A DNA stretch of 64,000 bases from JBBRHQ01 sp963720735 (lineage in GTDB: Bacteria; Actinomycetota; Thermoleophilia; Solirubrobacterales; 70-9). Below the pieces are notes generated by a model, which had not been told where the DNA came from, searched no databases, and saw only the letters and a list, made by a program, of their open reading frames with translations. A program made the position numbers and the translations under genes. Within the stretch, counting starts at the first letter, position 1. Each line of letters opens with the position of its first letter. Shown piece after piece: positions 17,280-28,040 of this stretch. The DNA lies in NCBI GenBank assembly GCA_963720735.1, contig CAVRGL010000007.1, positions 62,001 through 126,000 on the forward strand. Direction: 5' to 3'.

Positions 17280-18416
17280 TCAGGCGGCGGCGGTTGTGAG
17301 GTCGGCGCCGGGGTCGATCCCCCAGCGTCGTCCCGCCTCGGCAAGCTCGTCGCTGAGGCCCCAGCGGTCGGCGAGCTCCTCCCCATGGTGCTCCGGGCTC
17401 GCCCCCTTAAGCGTCATGCAGCCCGCGTTGTCGCCGATCTCGCGGATCTCGGCGACCTGATCGGCGCCGAGGCGCTGATCCGCCGGTAGCGCCGCCAGCT
17501 CGGCCCGCTTCTCCTCGATCGGCCGCGCCCCCTCACCTCCCTCCTGGATCAGGGTCGGCACCACGCAGGAGACCGCCGGGTGGGCGAGGTTCCACTGGCA
17601 GGCGAGCTGGATCGGGGTCAGCCCGGCTCGCTCCGCGAGCGGCATCATCCGTTCCAGCTTCTCCAGGCCCGCCTCGATCCAGCCCTCGGGGCGAAAGGAG
17701 CGGTGATCGCCCCGCCCCAGCTCCATGCCGGCCCGCAGGTCGCCCCAGAAGAGCCCGCCGTAGTCGACCACGCGGGTGATCACCTCGACCCCGGCCTGCG
17801 CAGCTGCGTCGAGGCAGAGCTCGCCCGGCCACGGCTCCAGCGGGTTGAGGATGATCATCGCCCAGTCGATCCGCTCGCCGAAGCGCTCCAGGCAGGAGAT
17901 CAGGTCGAGGGTGAAGCCGTTGGCCGGCCCGGGGGCGACCCCGATCAGCTTCGTCAGGCCGGCCTCGCGCAAGGCCTCCATCCCGTCCCAGACGGCCTCG
18001 CTCTCATACCCGGTGCGGTCTGGGTTGTGCAGCATCAGCAGGTCGAAGCGATCCGCGCCGAGCCGCGCGAGGCTGCGCTCGGTCGCCGCCCGCAGGTAGC
18101 CGGCGTAGGCCTCGGGGCCGCGGAGGCGCGGATCGGTGAAGCGGGGAAAGCCCCGCGGGCCGTCCCGCTCGCCCTCGTAGAAGTCGTGCCCGACGGCGCC
18201 CGCCAGGCAGTAGCTGCCCCGGTCGAGCCCGGCCAGCGCCCGCCCCAGCAGCGAGTCGGCCGCCCCTTGGCCGTAGACGTCGGCGGTGAGCACGGTGTCG
18301 ATCCCGCCACCCGGGCGCAGCAGATCGACCAGCCGAGCCTCGTCGACCTCGACCCCGAAGTGCATGAAGCGCCCGCCGCTCCAGGTGCCGATCGCGGTTG
18401 TGCCGGGATCGCGCAT
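17280..18416 (-). CDS. aldo/keto reductase-family protein
   Basis: This 378-aa protein has an AKR TIM-barrel pattern with DTVLTADVYGQGAADSLLGR (the Asp and Tyr of the catalytic tetrad), FDLLMLHNPD (the His), LTKLIGVAPGPANGFTLDL, and IQLACQWNLAHPAVSCVVPT before the C-terminal cofactor segment. The strand that normally carries the catalytic lysine (for example ATKVG) reads LAGAVGHDF here, so the lysine seems absent. It is longer than the usual 320-340 residues. I chose the ATG at 18416 over a TTG three codons upstream. It faces the Delta-60 gene and lies 43 bases downstream of the transporter gene on the same strand. Confidence 0.83.
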   Translation of the reverse strand: MRDPGTTAIGTWSGGRFMHFGVEVDEARLVDLLRPGGGIDTVLTADVYGQGAADSLLGRALAGLDRGSYCLAGAVGHDFYEGERDGPRGFPRFTDPRLRGPEAYAGYLRAATERSLARLGADRFDLLMLHNPDRTGYESEAVWDGMEALREAGLTKLIGVAPGPANGFTLDLISCLERFGERIDWAMIILNPLEPWPGELCLDAAAQAGVEVITRVVDYGGLFWGDLRAGMELGRGDHRSFRPEGWIEAGLEKLERMMPLAERAGLTPIQLACQWNLAHPAVSCVVPTLIQEGGEGARPIEEKRAELAALPADQRLGADQVAEIREIGDNAGCMTLKGASPEHHGEELADRWGLSDELAEAGRRWGIDPGADLTTAAA

Positions 18417-18459
18417 CCCGATCAACGCTAGCGATGCGAGGTGGCGGGTGCGTCGGCGC

Positions 18460-19209
18460 TCAGCTGATGCCCACGTACCAGGCGCCGAACAGGACCCCGA
18501 AGAGCCCGAACGCGGGTATCAGCACCCTGCGGAAGAGAGGGTCGAGCAGTCGCCGGGTCAGCAGCCAGGCGAACGCGGTTGTGCAGATCGTCATCGAGAG
18601 CACCGACATCGGCGCGAAGACACCCAGGGCGGCCGCCGCCTCGATCTTCGTCGGCAGCGCCGCGATCAGCAGGACGACGACAGCCCCGGTGCCCGCGAGT
18701 CCGTGGAGCAGGCCGATCCCCAGCGCCTGCCCAGGGGTCCGGGCGCGGCGATGGGGATGCTCGGGCCGGGAGCGCCGGTAGAGATGGCGGTGGGCGGGGA
18801 CCGCGGCGGAATGATGGTGGTGCAACCCGGAGCGGTAGTCGCCTCGCGCCCACTTGAGGACGATGCGCAGCGCAAGCGCAAGGATCACCACGCCGACCGC
18901 CGTCTCCGCGCCCCGCTCCACCCAGGCGGGCAGCGAGGACTTGAGCATGATCAGCGGTACCCCGAGCGCCAGCAGCGCCGCCGCGTGCCCCGTGCCCCAC
19001 CACGCTCCCAGCCGCGCCGCGCCGCGGACGTCTCCCCTGTCGGCGGCGACCAGCGAGGTCACCGCGACGAGATGGTCGGGGTCGGTCGCATGGCGGAGCC
19101 CGAGCGCCAGGGCGATCAGCATCGCGACCAGGAAGGAGCTGCCCGCGAACAGGCCCTCCAGCCAGGCGTCGACGTGCTCGACCGGGGCGAAGAGGACCTG
19201 GAAATCCAT
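18460..19209 (-). CDS. NiCoT-like nickel/cobalt transporter-family membrane protein
   Basis: This 249-aa membrane protein has a first long hydrophobic segment containing ALGLRHATDPDHLVAVTSL, the HxxDxDH-type motif of NiCoT and RcnA-like transporters, and a second signature GIGLLHGLAGTGAVVVLLI. A hydrophilic His/Arg-rich loop (SGLHHHHSAA, then HRHLYRRSRPEHPHRRA) could bind metal. About six hydrophobic segments are present. Its ATG overlaps the upstream gene's stop (ATGA). I infer divalent-metal transport. The substrate metal is not shown by the sequence. The neighbours are a small His-containing protein, a DUF4331 protein and a Tat substrate. Confidence 0.78.
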   Translation of the reverse strand: MDFQVLFAPVEHVDAWLEGLFAGSSFLVAMLIALALGLRHATDPDHLVAVTSLVAADRGDVRGAARLGAWWGTGHAAALLALGVPLIMLKSSLPAWVERGAETAVGVVILALALRIVLKWARGDYRSGLHHHHSAAVPAHRHLYRRSRPEHPHRRARTPGQALGIGLLHGLAGTGAVVVLLIAALPTKIEAAAALGVFAPMSVLSMTICTTAFAWLLTRRLLDPLFRRVLIPAFGLFGVLFGAWYVGIS

Positions 19210-19562
19210 CAGGCCTCTCCCCCCAGCGAGGTCGACCAATCGAGCTCGCTGAGCTGACCGCCGCCGATCCGGACCTGCCGCGTTCGGGCGACGTCATCGA
19301 CCCACAGCGTGTAGCGCCCCTCCGGAATCCGGTCGAAGACCGCGGTGAAGGCCGGCCGCCCGGCGATCCGGCGCTCGAGCACCTCCTTGTGGCTGCGATT
19401 CGAGTCCTCACCCTCCGGGCTGATCTCGATCTCCCTGCCGTGCATCCCGGCGTGGGAGTGGATGATCAGCGCCCCGAAGTCCTCGCCGATGTCGAGGACG
19501 ACGTTCTCGGGATGCGCCCTGGCGGCATAGTCCTCGTGCGCCGTGGCGTGGGTGTGAGCCAT
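19209..19562 (-). CDS. small conserved protein of unknown function between DUF4331 and NiCoT-like genes
   Basis: The 117-aa product begins MAHTHATAHEDYAARAHPEN, followed by VVLDIGEDFGALIIHSHAGM, HGREIEISPEGEDSNRSHKEV, a middle FTAVFDRIPEGRYTLWV strand and a C-terminal LSELDWST. It looks like one small beta-rich domain without signal peptide or membrane helix. The N-terminus has several histidines. I recall similar proteins being labelled phospholipase in databases, but no phospholipase catalytic motif is visible and I would not use that name. It is two bases downstream of the DUF4331 gene and overlaps the transporter start, so the three are probably one operon. Confidence 0.7.
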   Translation of the reverse strand: MAHTHATAHEDYAARAHPENVVLDIGEDFGALIIHSHAGMHGREIEISPEGEDSNRSHKEVLERRIAGRPAFTAVFDRIPEGRYTLWVDDVARTRQVRIGGGQLSELDWSTSLGGEA

Positions 19563-19564
19563 CG

Positions 19565-20965
19565 TCAGGTCCCGGTGCTGAACCCGTCGTGGGGCGTGCC
19601 CAGGTACGGGAAGGTGTCCTGGTAGCGGTCGGGCCCGGGCGTCACACCCTGGGTCACGGCCGAGGCGGCCGCGTCCGGGGTGTAGCTCGGAGCGACCAGC
19701 GGGTAGGTGAGCCCGGCGATCGCCCGCAGCTCGACGTTGACGATGTCGTCGAACACACGCCGGCCGTTCGGGAACCCCGCCAGGTCACCGCCGAGGATGC
19801 CGAGCGAGTTGGGGCTCGAGGTGGTCGGCGCGATCGCCACGTTGAGCCGCAGCATGTCGGCCAGCACCTTGCCGGTGTTGTTCTGGAACCCCGGGATGAT
19901 CCCCTTGGGCAACCCCGTGAGGAGGATCGCGACCAGGTCGGCCCGCTTTGCCTTCAGCGCCGCGAGCTTCGGGAAGACCCCCGGATACAGCACCGGCAGC
20001 AGCTTGCCCAGCTCGGGGTGCTCGACGTACTTGAGGAACTCTTTGTCGGCAGCCGGATGTAGGGCGTTCCAGCGGTCCTTCTGGCCCATCGGCACGACGA
20101 CCTCGTTGAACAGCGGGTTGCCGAGCCTCGAGACCTGGACCCACGGGCCCGACTCGGCGACCTTGTCGTTGCGCTTGTCGATCACTCGGGTCTTGCGGCG
20201 GCTGGCGGCGCCCCAGATGCCGAGCACCGACTTCGCCGTCATCGGGTTCGAGGGAACCGATCCGTCGCGGGTGAGGCGCTTGATCGGGACCTGGAGGGCG
20301 ATCGTGTGCACGTTCAGCGTCGCCGTCGCGTCCACCGCCATCGCCGGCGAGGTCGCGATCAGGTGCAGGTTCTGCAGCGGGCGGAGGTCGCCGAGGTCGA
20401 AGATCGACCCGAGGTCGACGAAGAAACCCTCGTTCCGCTGACCCGCGAACACCCGCTCTCCGGACTGCAGCTTGTGCACCGCCGGGTCGGCGAGCTTGGC
20501 CTGGTAGTCCGGGGTCGAGCGCGGGCCGATGTTGCACGGCGGCGAGGCCAGGTTGCGCCCCAGCACGTGCTGCTTCGGCCGCCGGCCCTTCCCGTTGCGG
20601 TGCCGGTCCGGGTGGTTGACGCGGCTCACCTCGTAGAACTGGCGCCGGTTCCAGTTGGGGCTGTTGATGCTGGTGATCTGCCCCGTGTTGTAGAGGAAGG
20701 TGTCGGGGTTCCTCAGCTTGGTCCTGAAGCGGAACCGGTACTCGATGTCCGGCAGGCCGTCGCCGTCGTTGTCGATGTAGATCGAGTAGAGGACGTCGTC
20801 GCCGAACTCGAAGAAGTTCGGCCCCCCGGGCGGATCCTCGAGCGGCACGTAGTTGGTGATGATCGTGACCGTGTCCGGCTTGTCCGGGCTCACGAACGCG
20901 TAGGTGTCGGTGTTGTCGGCGACCGGGTCCTTGCTGATCTCCGGCGCTTCGCGATGCGATGACAT
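19565..20965 (-). CDS. DUF4331-family protein
   Basis: This 466-aa protein begins MSSHREAPEISKDPVADNTD, the conserved opening of DUF4331 proteins, and continues TYAFVSPDKPDTVTIITNY. A Ca-binding-like loop DNDGDGLPDIEY appears near residue 70. The start follows a good ribosome site (AAGGAGAG). No signal peptide is seen, so it may act in the cytoplasm or leave by another route. The biochemical function of the family is not established. The operon continues into the small protein and the NiCoT-like transporter, and a Tat-exported small protein gene lies just upstream. Confidence 0.85.
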   Translation of the reverse strand: MSSHREAPEISKDPVADNTDTYAFVSPDKPDTVTIITNYVPLEDPPGGPNFFEFGDDVLYSIYIDNDGDGLPDIEYRFRFRTKLRNPDTFLYNTGQITSINSPNWNRRQFYEVSRVNHPDRHRNGKGRRPKQHVLGRNLASPPCNIGPRSTPDYQAKLADPAVHKLQSGERVFAGQRNEGFFVDLGSIFDLGDLRPLQNLHLIATSPAMAVDATATLNVHTIALQVPIKRLTRDGSVPSNPMTAKSVLGIWGAASRRKTRVIDKRNDKVAESGPWVQVSRLGNPLFNEVVVPMGQKDRWNALHPAADKEFLKYVEHPELGKLLPVLYPGVFPKLAALKAKRADLVAILLTGLPKGIIPGFQNNTGKVLADMLRLNVAIAPTTSSPNSLGILGGDLAGFPNGRRVFDDIVNVELRAIAGLTYPLVAPSYTPDAAASAVTQGVTPGPDRYQDTFPYLGTPHDGFSTGT

Positions 20966-21016
20966 TCGTCTCTCCTTGAGGTGTCAGGTGGTTTCGCTCG
21001 GGACTGGCCGAGCGGC

Positions 21017-21289
21017 TCAGACGTTCCGGCGGGCGGCCTTCATCAGCCGCTTGACCAGGACCGGGTCGCGGAAAGTGGTCTCGCCCATGCCGGAGGAGAC
21101 AGTCACTTCGCCGCGCTTCTCGTCGCGGACGTAGGCGATCACGACCTCGTCCGGGATCTCCCCGGAGGGGTCGGTCACCTCGGGCCCCTCGAGGGCCGCC
21201 GCGGCGACAGAGGGGGCGGCGGCGAGCGCCGCGGTGCCGGTCGCGAGCCCTGCCGAAGCGAGCAGCTTCCGCCGGTTCAAGCTTTCCAT
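21017..21289 (-). CDS. small Tat-signal secreted protein
   Basis: The 90-aa product begins MESLNRRKLLASAGLATGTA, a twin-arginine signal (NRRKLL) with a hydrophobic stretch ending AAPSVAAAA. The mature part of about 58 residues contains EVTDPSGEIPDEVVIAYVRD, then GEVTVSSGMGETTFRDPVL and a basic end. A ribosome site (AAGGGAT) precedes the ATG. I do not recognise the mature domain. It is first in the presumed operon with the DUF4331 gene (51 bases apart). A TatA gene lies at 25.5 kb. Confidence 0.75.
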   Translation of the reverse strand: MESLNRRKLLASAGLATGTAALAAAPSVAAAALEGPEVTDPSGEIPDEVVIAYVRDEKRGEVTVSSGMGETTFRDPVLVKRLMKAARRNV

Positions 21290-21398
21290 CTCTGATCCCT
21301 TCTCCGTGGCGTCCCGGGAACCGCCGCCGGCGATGGCCGGGAAGCCTCTTGACGCTTTCGGAGTTCCCTTACGCGGAAGGGCCGCGAGCGGATCAGCG

Positions 21399-21415
21399 GG
21401 GGCCGAGCCGGCCCC
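21399..21415 (-). terminator. possible hairpin terminator after clpC
   Basis: A 6-bp GGGGCC/GGCCCC stem with a 5-base loop lies about 20 bases after the clpC stop. There is no run of T after it on the minus strand, so this is a weak call for an intrinsic terminator. Confidence 0.3.
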
Positions 21416-21436
21416 GGTGTGAAGCGGAGAGGTGGC

Positions 21437-24055
<2,619 letters not shown>

Positions 24056-24357
24056 GGTTCCCTCTTAGCTGAACAAGTCTTTCCGGGTTTTGTATCGCTG
24101 GTTGGTGGCTGAGTTCTTAACGATTGGGTCGGAAGGTGCGTGGGGATTCGGACGGACGGCACAGCGCCGGCGGTCTATCCAAGCTATTCGGCTGAAGTCG
24201 GCCGATGGATCTGACCTCCGGTCTGTTGTGGGGAACGCCCGAGGGGCCAGTATAGCCGTGGAACGTGCCTGGCAATCGGCCCCGAAACGACCCGGCGAGC
24301 GCCGGATCGCGGTGCCCGGGCTTGAAAGGAACGGCCGGCCGCACCAGTTTCTTTGCC
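24056..24357. other. intergenic region between clpC and divergent secreted gene
   Basis: This gap of about 300 bases holds the clpC leader and promoter candidate (24249-24275) and the upstream region of the plus-strand secreted gene. I saw no protein-coding signal, no tRNA and no clear heat-shock operator (no CIRCE or CtsR repeat). Confidence 0.5.
24249..24275 (-). promoter_or_regulatory. candidate sigma-A promoter for clpC
   Basis: On the minus strand TTGCCA (24275-24270) and TATACT (24254-24249) are 15 bases apart, giving a start near 24242 and a clpC leader of about 187 bases. The spacing is short, so confidence is moderate. Confidence 0.42.
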
Positions 24358-24951
24358 ATGTGCAGGGGGATCGTCTCGTCCGCCGCCGCCATCCTCGCCG
24401 CTGCAGTGCTCGCCGCGGGAGCGGGCGCCGCCACCCCGCCGGGGAACTTCAAGCGCCACGAGAACCGCTACTGGACCTGGTACGCGCCGCGGGGATGGGA
24501 GGCGTCCTTCGGGGCCAACGACATCTACATCGGCTCCCCGACCGGCACCCTCTACCTGCACTACGGGGCCAGCGGCACCCCCTGCTCCTATCCGCCGTTC
24601 TATGCCAGCGTCAACGGCTTCTTCTCCTTCATCCGCGGCAGCTACCTGCAGGCCCGCACTCAGAACTTCGACTTCCACTCCTTCCCCGTCCCGAACGCCC
24701 GCTTCACCAACGTCACGGCGACGAGGCAGGTCCGCAACGGCTACTTCCGTCAGGTCTCCCGCTTCCAGGGTCGCCGCCGCAACGGCCAGCAGATCAAGGG
24801 CGAGATGGTCCTCGACCTGTTCGCAGTCGACCCGCTCAGCAATGTCTGCGGGGAGCGCCAGCAGGTCCGCTCCGCGCCGGCCAACGGCAACGGCCGCTCG
24901 CTGAGTCTGCTGCGGGTCGTGCAGAGCGCGATCTTCGGGCCGAGGCGATGA
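24358..24951 (+). CDS. secreted protein of unknown function, tandem copy 1
   Basis: The 197-aa product starts MCRGIVSSAAAILAAAVLAA, a signal peptide ending near AGAATPP. The mature domain contains the YWTWYAPRGWEASFG region, then NDIYIGSPTGTLYLHYG, SGTPCSYPPFYASVNGFFSF and a second Cys in NVCGERQQV, so a single disulfide is likely. The ATG at 24358 gives the signal peptide, while a longer frame exists upstream without signal features. Its stop overlaps the next start as ATGA. The next gene encodes a related domain (WSWTGPRSWHAAYGKNGI), so the two look like a tandem duplication. The family is unknown. Confidence 0.7.
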   Translation: MCRGIVSSAAAILAAAVLAAGAGAATPPGNFKRHENRYWTWYAPRGWEASFGANDIYIGSPTGTLYLHYGASGTPCSYPPFYASVNGFFSFIRGSYLQARTQNFDFHSFPVPNARFTNVTATRQVRNGYFRQVSRFQGRRRNGQQIKGEMVLDLFAVDPLSNVCGERQQVRSAPANGNGRSLSLLRVVQSAIFGPRR

Positions 24952-25535
24952 AGCGGGTACCGGTCGTCCTGGCGATAGTCATTGGCACCGCGGCGCTCGC
25001 CGGGCCGGCCGCCGCCGATGGCGCTCCCACGGCGCAGGCGAGCGCCAACGTCGTCCACCGCGGCCACTTCTGGTCGTGGACCGGTCCCCGGAGCTGGCAT
25101 GCCGCCTACGGCAAGAACGGGATCACGGTGATCGGCAACGACGACGAGACCCTCGACCTCGGCTTCAGCAGCATCCTCTGCACCCCGGCCCCGAGCGTCG
25201 GGGCCTCGGTGCGGCGCTACCTGAAGGCGACCCGGCGGGCGATCGCCCGCGGCCCCACCAGGATCGTCGCCAAGAGCAGGATCCGCGGAGTCCGCGGCCT
25301 CGGGCCCAACTACTTTCGCCAGACCCTGGAGATCGCCTCGCGCGCCCACGGCAGGCGCCTGCTCGGGCAGATCGCCCTCGACTACCAGGTGCCCGACCCG
25401 ACCTACTGCTATCGGCGCAGCCTGGCACTGATCGCCCCGGCTCGCGGCTTCAGGGCCAGCCTCAGGCAGCTGCTGCGGATCTACGGCTCGCTCGCCTACT
25501 TCGGCCCCGGCGCTCCCGAGCTGCCCGACGACTGA
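24948..25535 (+). CDS. secreted protein of unknown function, tandem copy 2
   Basis: The 195-aa product has a signal peptide (MKRVPVVLAIVIGTAALAGP, AAADG) and a mature domain with the HFWSWTGPRSWHAAYG opening, NGITVIGNDDETLDLGFSSI, and cysteines in SILCTPAPS and PTYCYRRS. The arrangement parallels the preceding gene (Trp-rich entry, one Cys after the first strands, one near the end). The ATG overlaps the previous stop (ATGA), so the pair is one operon. No enzyme motif is visible and the family is not recognised. Confidence 0.7.
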   Translation: MKRVPVVLAIVIGTAALAGPAAADGAPTAQASANVVHRGHFWSWTGPRSWHAAYGKNGITVIGNDDETLDLGFSSILCTPAPSVGASVRRYLKATRRAIARGPTRIVAKSRIRGVRGLGPNYFRQTLEIASRAHGRRLLGQIALDYQVPDPTYCYRRSLALIAPARGFRASLRQLLRIYGSLAYFGPGAPELPDD

Positions 25536-25545
25536 GCCGGCTCGC

Positions 25546-25713
25546 TCAGCCGCGCTGCTCGTCGCCGTCGGCGTCGCCGCCGATCGAACCCTTGAACTCG
25601 CGGATCCCGTTTCCGAGCGATCGCCCCAGCTCGGGAACGCGCTTTGGCCCGAAGACGATCAGGGCGACGATTCCGACTATCACCAGCTCCATTGGTCCGA
25701 TGTTGGGGATCAC
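25546..25713 (-). CDS. tatA: Sec-independent protein translocase TatA
   Basis: TatA forms the pore-like component of the twin-arginine translocase. This 55-aa protein starts with GTG at 25713 (ribosome site GGAGGA, 6 bases before). It has one membrane helix (MELVIVGIVALIVFGPKRVP), the FGP hinge and the amphipathic helix ELGRSLGNGIREFKGS, then a short acidic tail. The length is at the low end for TatA and TatE. tatB and tatC are not in the window. At least one Tat substrate is encoded nearby (21.0-21.3 kb). Confidence 0.88.
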   Translation of the reverse strand: MIPNIGPMELVIVGIVALIVFGPKRVPELGRSLGNGIREFKGSIGGDADGDEQRG

Positions 25714-25773
25714 ATGGTCCTCCGTTCGTGGATGCCCGCCATATGCACCTTGCGCGACGGCACGCCGATCGGA

Positions 25774-26529
25774 TCAATGGGCACCCAGGAAGTGGAGGAG
25801 GAGGGCGCGGAAGGCGTCCGGCTGCTCCAGCGGGGCCAGGTGGCCGGCGCCCTCGATCAACTCGAGGCGCGAGCCGGGGATCGCCGCGGCCACCGCTTCG
25901 GCCCCGGAGCGGAAGTCGCCGAGATCGTGCTCGCCGGCCGCGACCAGGGTGGGCACCTCGAGCGCCTCGAGCATCTCCGGCCGCTCCTCCAACGGATCGG
26001 GCGGCTCCGCAGCCGCGGCCCCCGCCTGCAGCTCGAGGGCCCGCCGCTGCATTCGCCCGACCCGCCGGCGCAGCTCCTCGGGTGCGTCTGGCAGCAGCCA
26101 GGCATCGAGGACCGCCTCGACCGCGCCCTCGATGTCGCCCCGCTCCAGGGCTGCCTGCTCGGCCTCCCAGGCGGCCGCCAGCTGCGCCGACGGCTCCAGG
26201 ACGGGCGGCGGCGCCGAGGTCAAGGCCAGCGACACCACCCGCTCCGGCGCCAGCACGGCGGCCCGCATCGCCACCGCTCCGCCGAAGGAGTTGCCGGCCA
26301 GCGCCGCCCTCTCCACCGAGAGCTCCTCCATCGTCTCCAGCACCGCTTCCCACTCAGGCTGGTCGGGCCGGGGCGGCGCCTCTCCGAAGCCCGGCAGGTC
26401 GACGGCGATCGCCCGGTGGCCGGCCTCGGCCAGCGGGCCGAGGTGCTCGGCCCACATGGTCCGGTCGGCGATTCCCGCATGAAGCAGCACCACGGCGGGG
26501 CCGCTGCCGCGGTCGTCATGGGGCAGCAC
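25774..26529 (-). CDS. alpha/beta hydrolase
   Basis: This 251-aa alpha/beta-fold hydrolase has the oxyanion-region VVLLHAGIADRTMWAEHLGP, the nucleophile elbow GNSFGG (Ser), an acid residue in AAGEHDLGDF and the catalytic His in EGAGHLAPLEQPD, so a complete Ser-Asp-His triad is likely. A cap region follows the elbow. The start is GTG at 26529, 7 bases after the lysS end, so it is probably in the lysS operon. The substrate is unknown. Confidence 0.85.
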   Translation of the reverse strand: MLPHDDRGSGPAVVLLHAGIADRTMWAEHLGPLAEAGHRAIAVDLPGFGEAPPRPDQPEWEAVLETMEELSVERAALAGNSFGGAVAMRAAVLAPERVVSLALTSAPPPVLEPSAQLAAAWEAEQAALERGDIEGAVEAVLDAWLLPDAPEELRRRVGRMQRRALELQAGAAAAEPPDPLEERPEMLEALEVPTLVAAGEHDLGDFRSGAEAVAAAIPGSRLELIEGAGHLAPLEQPDAFRALLLHFLGAH

Positions 26530-26536
26530 GGGCCGC

Positions 26537-28028
26537 TCAGCTCCGCATCGCCGGGAAGAGCAGCACCTCGCGCAGGCTGCGGGCCCCGGTGAGAACCATC
26601 ACCAGGCGGTCGATCCCGAGGCCGACGCCGCCGGTCGGCGGCATGCCCTGCTCGAGCGCCTCGATGAAGGCCTCGTCGAAGGGCTGGGCCTCCTCGTCGC
26701 CGCGGCGGATCTCCTCGGCCTGCATCTCGAAGCGGCGGCGCTGCTCGTCGGGGTCGTTGAGCTCGCTGAACGAGTTGGCGATCTCCATCCCGCCGACGAA
26801 GGCCTCCCAGCGCTCGACCAACCCCTCCTCGGTGCGGTGCGCCTTGGCGAACGGGGAGAGCTCGACCGGGTAGTCGGTGATGAAGGTCGGCTCGATCAGC
26901 TCGGGCTCGACCCGCTTGGAGAGCAGGCCGTCGACCAGCTTGCCCCAGCCCTCCTCGGGGTCGGCCTCGGTTCCCATCGCCTCGGCCAGCGCCTCGCGGG
27001 TGGGGTGATCGGCGATGTCGATCCCGGTCCGCTCGATGATCGCGTCGCGCAGAGGCTCGCGCCTCCAGGGCGGCGCCAGGTCGATCCTCGCACCGTCGCG
27101 CTCGATCACGGTCGTCCCGAGGATCCGCTCGGCGACCTCGGCGACCAGCAGCTCGAGGTCGTGCGCCGTCTTCACGTAGTCGGCGTAGGCCTCGTACCAC
27201 TCGAGCATCGTGAACTCGGGGTTGTGCTTGGGGGAGATGCCCTCGTTGCGGAAGTCGCGGCCGAGCTCGTAGACCTTGTCGATGCCGCCGACCACGCAGC
27301 GTTTCAGGTAGAGCTCGGTGGCGATCCGCAGGTAGAGATCGCGGTCGAGCGCGTTGTGGTGGGTGGTGAAGGGGCGCGCCAGGGCGCCGCCGTAGAGCGG
27401 CTGCAGCACCGGGGTCTCGACCTCGACGAAGCCGTGCTCGTCGAGCCATCGCCTCACCTCGCGCACCGTGTCGGCCCGCAGCCCGAACAGCCGCCTGGTC
27501 TCCTCGTTGGCGATCAGGTCGAGCTCGCGCCGGCGGTAGCGGGTCTCGGTGTCCTCCAGCCCGTGGAATTTGTCTGGCGAGCGGGCGCAGGCTCTTCGCC
27601 AGCAGGCGCCAGCGGCTCACCGCCAGCGAGAGCTCCCCGCGCCGGGTCGCGAAGGCCTCCCCCTCGACCCCGATTATGTCGCCGAGGTCGAGGTGGACGA
27701 GCAGCTCGAAGGCCTCCCGACCGAGCAGGTCCTCCCGCGCGTGCAGCTGGATCTGACCGCTGGCGTCGCGCAGGTCGAGGAAGGCCGCCTTGCCGTGGCC
27801 GCGACGGGCGATCAGGCGGCCCGCGACCCGGTGGAGCGACTCGGTCTCGACCCCCGGAGCGAGGCCCTGGTGGGCGGCGCGGACCTCGCCGATCTCCTCG
27901 CGGTCGGCGAACTCGTGCGGGAACGGCTCGATCCCGGCCTCGCGAAGGCGCTCCAGCTTCCGCCGGCGCTCGTCGAGGAGGTCGCCGGGGACCTGCTCAG
28001 CGGGCTCGGGTCCGTTCGGCTCGCTCAT
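26537..28028 (-). CDS. lysS: lysyl-tRNA synthetase with one frameshift
   Basis: Class II LysRS charges tRNA-Lys. The N-terminal part (28028 to about 27576) encodes the anticodon-binding OB domain (LHRVAGRLIARRGHGKAAFL, LRDASGQIQLHAREDLLG). The C-terminal part (frame ending at 26537) encodes the catalytic domain with GFVEVETPVLQPLYGGA, ELGRDFRNEGISPKHNPEF (motif 2) and GGVGLGIDRLVMVLTG (motif 3). The two frames join perfectly if one extra T at about 27575 (plus strand) is removed (LRPLADKFHGLEDTETRYRR). LysS is essential, so a sequencing indel is more likely than decay. Ribosomal frameshifting is not suggested by any slippery site. With the base removed, the length is about 496 residues, normal for LysRS. 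Confidence 0.9.
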
Positions 28029-28040
28029 CGCGAGCCGAGC

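Noticed and set aside
21290..21436. GGGAAC and CGTC boxes as an ECF promoter for the DUF4331 operon
   Set aside because: The two boxes are 8 bases apart instead of 16-17, so they do not form a proper ECF promoter.
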